Below, in pieces: positions 57,839 through 64,000 of a stretch of 64,000 nucleotides of DNA (positions are counted from its first letter, which is position 1; the number at the start of each line of letters is the position of its first letter). Origin of the DNA: Erysipelotrichaceae bacterium. Its GTDB lineage: Bacteria; Bacillota_I; Bacilli_A; Erysipelotrichales; Erysipelotrichaceae. The position numbers and the translations under genes were made by a program. The stretch spans positions 1-64,000 of the forward strand of contig JAISTR010000009.1 of the NCBI GenBank assembly GCA_031272515.1, written 5' to 3'. The notes beneath the pieces were generated by a model. It ran no database searches, was not told the DNA's origin, and was given only the letters and a program-made list of their open reading frames with translations.

Positions 57839-58853
57839 ATGATCAGCAAAAGAAAACTGGATATATTCAAAGCGATCGTCGAAGAATTCGTGGCTACCGC
57901 CGAACCGGTAGGCTCGAAGACTTTGGTCATTAAATATGGCATGGATTATTCCAGTGCCACCATCCGTTCAGAAATGAATGAATTGGAAAACCTCGGTCTG
58001 TTGGAGAAGACCCATACTTCCAGCGGCCGGGTGCCCTCCACCCAGGGCTACCGCTTCTATGCGGAGCATTTGATGGAATCAAAACTGGACAAGGACTTTG
58101 CCGTGGTTGTACGCTCGGTGCTCGAAGATACCAAGGCGAAGGCGGATGAAGTCATCCGCCGCAGCGTGGATATCCTCTCGCAGATGACCAACATGACTTC
58201 CCTGGTTTTGGGACCGGAAGCCAACATCCAAAGGCTGGAACACATCAAGCTTCTGCCCCTGGATAACAAGAGCGCCGTAGTCGTCATCGTGACCGACAGC
58301 GGCCATACTGAGAACAAGCTGTTCCGCTTTGAGGACAAGGTCAGTGTCACGGACTTGCAATCGTGTACCGACATCCTCAACCAGCAGCTTAAGGGAACCC
58401 GCATCGTCGATGTGGTCGACAAGATGAAGGCGATTGAGCCGATTCTGGCAGCCAAATTCCAAAGGCATGAAATTCTGTTCAAGGCCTTTCTGGATGCCTT
58501 TGTCCGCTTCGCCAATGACAACGTCTATACCAGCGGGGAGACCAACCTGCTCTATCAGCCGGATTTCGCGGATGTGGAGAAGCTGAAGTCGCTGATGAAC
58601 ATGCTGCAGAATCACCGCATGTGGCGCGATATCAGTGAAGGCAAGACCGAGATGGTCCTGCAGACATCCAAGAACTCGCAGCTGGCCTGGGTGAATGACC
58701 TGGCGGTCATCTCCAGCACCATCCGCGTGAATGATGGCGAAGAGGCGAAGCTGATGCTGGTGGGACCTTCCCGGATGGACTATGACCGGGTGGTCTCCCT
58801 GATTGACTACCTTGCCACCAGTATTGAAGAGATGTTTTTTACAGGAGGACGTG

Positions 58854-58873
<20 letters not shown>
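57839..58873 (+). CDS. hrcA: Heat-inducible transcription repressor HrcA
   Basis: Represses the dnaK operon and clpB by binding CIRCE. The 344 residues hold an N-terminal winged helix (LDIFKAIVEEFVATAEPVGS, SSATIRSEMNELENLGLLEK), a dimerisation region and the family's C-terminal domain (IRVNDGEEAKLMLVGPSRMDYD). The start is the ATG after AAAGGAGG; a GTG six codons upstream lies on that site. grpE starts 20 bases before the hrcA stop. Confidence 0.93.
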
Positions 58874-61240
<2,367 letters not shown>

Positions 61241-61248
61241 TTGAGTAC

Positions 61249-61281
61249 GGGCAACCCGGGGATTTCCCCGGGTAGTTGCCC
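61249..61281 (+). terminator. Intercistronic hairpin between dnaK and dnaJ
   Basis: GGGCAAC-CCGGGG pairs with CCCCGG-(bulge GTA)-GTTGCCC, ATTT loop. Very stable, but no U-run follows, so it is more likely an mRNA-stability or attenuation element that keeps DnaK above DnaJ. Confidence 0.75.
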
Positions 61282-61299
61282 ATAGAGAAGGAGTGTACC

Positions 61300-62418
61300 G
61301 TGGCGAATAAACGGGATTATTACGAGGTGCTGGGTCTTGGCAAGTCGGCGAGTGAAGCGGACATCAAGAAGGCCTACCGCACCCTGGCAAAAAAATATCA
61401 CCCCGATATGAACAAGGCACCGGATGCGGCTGAGCACTTCAAGGAAGTGCAGGAAGCCTATGATGTGCTGAGTGACCCGCAGAAGAAGGCGGCCTATGAT
61501 CAGTTCGGCCATGCGGGCATGGAAGGGGCAAACTTCGGCAGCGGCTTTGGTGGCTTTGGCGCCGGCGGCTTTGAAGCGGACCTTTCCGATCTGTTCGGGT
61601 CGTTCTTCGGCGGCGGTTTCACTTCCAGCCGGGCCCAGCGCAGCGGACCGCGCAAGGGCCAGGACCGGCTGATGCAGATGAAGGTATCCTTCATGGATGC
61701 CATCTTTGGCAAGGAGGAGACCATCGAGCTGGATCTGGACGAACAGTGCACTGCCTGCGGCGGTACCGGGGCCTATTCCAAAAGCGATATCAAGGTCTGT
61801 CCGGATTGCCATGGCACCGGGTATGTGACCCAGCAGCAGCGCAGTCCCTTCGGCATCTTTCAAACCCAGGCTCCCTGTCCCAAATGCCATGGTCAGGGCA
61901 AGGTCGTAGACCGGCCCTGTGACAAGTGCCATGGCAAGGGCTATGAGCACAAGCGCATCGCCGTCGATGTCACCATACCGGCCGGGATCCACTCCGGCCA
62001 GCAACTGCGCATGCAGGGCAAGGGCGAGAAGGGCAGCGGCGGCGGCCCCAATGGCGACCTCTACATTGAGGTCATCGTTGGAAGCCACCAATACTTCCGG
62101 CGCGAAGGTAGGGATATCTTTATTGAAATCCCGCTGTCGGTGCTGGATGCGACCCTGGGGGTGAAGGTGGATGTACCGACGGTGTACGGCGATGTCGAAC
62201 TGACGATTCCGGCCGGGACCCAAAACGGCACCCGCTTCCGCTTACGCGGCAAGGGGGTCAAGGACGTCCGCGGCAAGGACGGCGGCGACCAGTACGTGGC
62301 AATCAAACTGGAGGTACCGGAGAAGCTGACGCGGGAAGAGCGGGATCTCTACCAGCGCCTAAAGGAACTCTCGGCCCGGGAGTCGGTCTTCGACAAATTC
62401 AAGAAAGCATTCAAGTAA
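61300..62418 (+). CDS. dnaJ: Co-chaperone DnaJ (Hsp40)
   Basis: Delivers substrates to DnaK and stimulates its ATPase. The 372 residues have a J-domain with HPD at 34-36 (KKYHPDMNK), a Gly/Phe-rich linker ([13 protein letters not shown]), four CxxCxGxG zinc repeats ([32 protein letters not shown]) and the two C-terminal barrels. The start is GTG after AGAAGGAG; an ATG eight codons upstream lies before that site and would add an odd N-terminus. Confidence 0.95.
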   Translation: MANKRDYYEVLGLGKSASEADIKKAYRTLAKKYHPDMNKAPDAAEHFKEVQEAYDVLSDPQKKAAYDQFGHAGMEGANFGSGFGGFGAGGFEADLSDLFGSFFGGGFTSSRAQRSGPRKGQDRLMQMKVSFMDAIFGKEETIELDLDEQCTACGGTGAYSKSDIKVCPDCHGTGYVTQQQRSPFGIFQTQAPCPKCHGQGKVVDRPCDKCHGKGYEHKRIAVDVTIPAGIHSGQQLRMQGKGEKGSGGGPNGDLYIEVIVGSHQYFRREGRDIFIEIPLSVLDATLGVKVDVPTVYGDVELTIPAGTQNGTRFRLRGKGVKDVRGKDGGDQYVAIKLEVPEKLTREERDLYQRLKELSARESVFDKFKKAFK

Positions 62419-62452
62419 GGGAATTGACACCTTACTTTTCTTAAGACATTGC

Positions 62453-62479
62453 TTGGCACTCTCGACTTTAGAGTGCCAA
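62453..62479. promoter_or_regulatory. CIRCE element before clpB
   Basis: TTGGCACTC-N9-GAGTGCCAA, a perfect 9-9-9 inverted repeat differing from the consensus by the paired A/T to G/C change. TTGACA at 62424-62429 may be the -35 of a clpB promoter; its -10 is weak. So HrcA controls clpB too. Confidence 0.85.
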
Positions 62480-62492
62480 AAGGAGGTGGCAT

Positions 62493-64000
62493 ATGGATTT
62501 GGAAAAAATGAGTGAAGCCTTGCGCGAGGCTTTGCAAAGAGCGGTGATGAATGCGCAGTCACGCGGCAACAGTGAAATCACGCTGCTGCACATCATTGCC
62601 GCAATTTTGGAAGGGGACAGCACGGATGGCTTACTCAAGCGCATCGGTGTTGAAAAGCCGAAGCTTATAAAACAGATCAATCAGGCAATTGAGAAATTGC
62701 CGGTGGTGACTGGCGCCAGCCAGCCGGCACTCAACAACTGGGTGCTCAAGGCATATCAGAGTGCCAAAAGCCAGAGTGAAGCCTGGGGCGACAGCTACCT
62801 CTCCAGTGCCACCTATCTGATTGAAGCGCTGTTTAGTGATTATGCCCCGGTGCAAACGATTACCCGAAGCTGGAATTTAAGTAAACAGGCGGTGCTTGCA
62901 GCGGAGGAAGCAAGGAGGAATGGTAAAGTGATGGATCAAGCCAACAGTGAAAACCAGCTGGAAGCGCTGGAGAAATATGGACGGGATTTGGTCAAGGATG
63001 TGGCGGATGGCAAGGTGGACCCGGTCATCGGACGGGATGAGGAAATCCGCCGGGTGATTCAGATTCTCTCCCGGAAAACCAAAAACAACCCGATTTTAAT
63101 CGGGGAACCCGGAGTCGGAAAGACCGCGATTGTCGAAGGGCTGGCCTGGCGGATTATGAACGGCGATGTGCCCTTGACCTTAAAGGACAAGCGGCTGGTT
63201 GAGCTGGATATGGGAGCCTTGATTGCCGGGGCGAAATACCGCGGGGAATTTGAAGAGCGCCTGAAGGCAGTCTTGAATGAAGTCAAGCAGGCAGAGGGCG
63301 GCATTGTCCTTTTTATCGATGAAATCCATAATCTGGTCGGTGCGGGGAAGACCGAAGGCTCGATGGATGCTGCCAACCTGCTCAAACCGATGCTGGCACG
63401 GGGGGAACTGCGCTGCATCGGTGCCACCACCTTCGATGAATACCGGCAGTATATTGAAAAGGATGCTGCTTTGGAGCGGCGCTTCCAGAAGATCAATGTC
63501 GATGAGCCCAGTGTCGAGGATACCATCTCGATTCTGCGCGGTCTCAAGGACCGCTTTGAATCGCACCACGGGGTGGTGATTCTGGATGAGGCTATCATCG
63601 CCGCGGCGACTTTGTCGCAGCGCTATATCACCGACCGCTTTTTGCCAGACAAGGCAATTGATTTGATCGATGAAGCCTGCGCCTCCATCCGTGTGGAAAT
63701 GGACTCCATGCCCTCTGACCTCGATGAGCTGACCAGAAAGATCATGCAGCTGGAAATCGAGGAGACCGCTTTGAAGAAAGAGGATGCGGAAAGTACCAAG
63801 AAGAGACTGGTGGAACTGCAGGAAGACCTCAAGGGCCTTAAAGAGCGCAAGGAGGAACTCTATCAAAAGTGGCAGAGTGAAAAGAGCGCTCTGGATGCAG
63901 TGAAAGAGGACAAGGCAAAACTGGAACGGGCTAGACTGGAACTCGCCCAGGCGCAAAACAATGCCCAGTATGAGATTGCCGCCAAACTGCAGTATGAGAC
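62493..64000 (+). CDS. clpB: ATP-dependent disaggregase ClpB, 5' part
   Basis: Hexameric AAA+ unfoldase that works with DnaK to dissolve aggregates. The 502 residues in view include the N-domain (1-145, [20 protein letters not shown]), the first AAA+ module with Walker [10 protein letters not shown] (204-212), Walker [10 protein letters not shown] and the arginine finger region LERRFQKI, and the start of the coiled-coil middle domain (from about 400) whose presence marks ClpB rather than ClpC. An internal ATG after residue 140 could give a shorter form, as in other ClpBs. The gene continues past the window. Confidence 0.95.
   Translation, partial: MDLEKMSEALREALQRAVMNAQSRGNSEITLLHIIAAILEGDSTDGLLKRIGVEKPKLIKQINQAIEKLPVVTGASQPALNNWVLKAYQSAKSQSEAWGDSYLSSATYLIEALFSDYAPVQTITRSWNLSKQAVLAAEEARRNGKVMDQANSENQLEALEKYGRDLVKDVADGKVDPVIGRDEEIRRVIQILSRKTKNNPILIGEPGVGKTAIVEGLAWRIMNGDVPLTLKDKRLVELDMGALIAGAKYRGEFEERLKAVLNEVKQAEGGIVLFIDEIHNLVGAGKTEGSMDAANLLKPMLARGELRCIGATTFDEYRQYIEKDAALERRFQKINVDEPSVEDTISILRGLKDRFESHHGVVILDEAIIAAATLSQRYITDRFLPDKAIDLIDEACASIRVEMDSMPSDLDELTRKIMQLEIEETALKKEDAESTKKRLVELQEDLKGLKERKEELYQKWQSEKSALDAVKEDKAKLERARLELAQAQNNAQYEIAAKLQYE

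Overview
The window reads as chromosome of a strictly anaerobic, fermentative Firmicute of moderate GC, most like the Erysipelotrichia/Mollicutes-sister branch (inference). The signs are strong AGGAGG ribosome binding sites, the standard genetic code, HrcA/CIRCE heat-shock control, PyrR, a Crp/Fnr regulator, many lipoproteins, an oxygen-sensitive ribonucleotide reductase (NrdD/NrdG) and an Etf-linked lactate dehydrogenase. There is no prophage, insertion sequence or CRISPR array. Short AT-rich islands with decayed genes lie at the left edge, around 38 kb and at 45.3-45.7 kb.

Left third (1-24 kb): an AT-rich islet; a ferredoxin-like protein divergent from a Crp/Fnr regulator; a MATE exporter; then one long maltodextrin operon. 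That operon carries a solute-binding lipoprotein, two permeases, a lipoprotein amylase, an alpha-glucosidase, the ABC ATPase and a large GH13 enzyme. Its promoter has a palindromic operator lying over the -35 box. A copper module follows (HMA/SafE-like/cupredoxin fusion, HxlR regulator, CopA), then HtrA, a SUKH protein, PyrR and a single-chain fusion of a HAD phosphatase with the DNA glycosylase MutY.

Middle (24-45 kb): cupin/aminotransferase/DUF1905 operon, a shortened MetH-like methyltransferase, a Gfo/Idh/MocA oxidoreductase, a sirtuin, and a tightly overlapping four-gene operon (SatD, DUF3307, JAMM-like, EamA). NrdD/NrdG is flanked by two diverged paralogues of unknown function. Next come a HicB-like gene frameshifted in an A7 tract, the QueT transporter, a predicted pseudoknot RNA, chorismate mutase with an MFS transporter, and the EtfB-EtfA-lactate dehydrogenase operon.

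Right third (45-64 kb): remnants of an antirepressor-like gene and of a type I restriction subunit stand just before tRNA genes. There are ten tRNAs in all: Asn, Glu; then Arg, Pro, Met, Met/Ile2, Ser, fMet, Phe; and Trp on the other strand. Among and after them are MFS and ABC exporters, small unknown proteins, a split ChrA pair, a LURP-one-like protein, an acetyltransferase and two lipoproteins, one combining PASTA repeats with a transglutaminase-like domain. A strongly folded non-coding stretch with a terminator precedes the heat-shock block hrcA-grpE-dnaK-dnaJ-clpB, which has CIRCE elements before hrcA and clpB; clpB runs off the right edge.

The best candidates for something undescribed are the structured RNA at 57.47-57.71 kb, the H-type pseudoknot RNA at 40.2 kb, the HAD-MutY fusion and the PASTA-transglutaminase lipoprotein.
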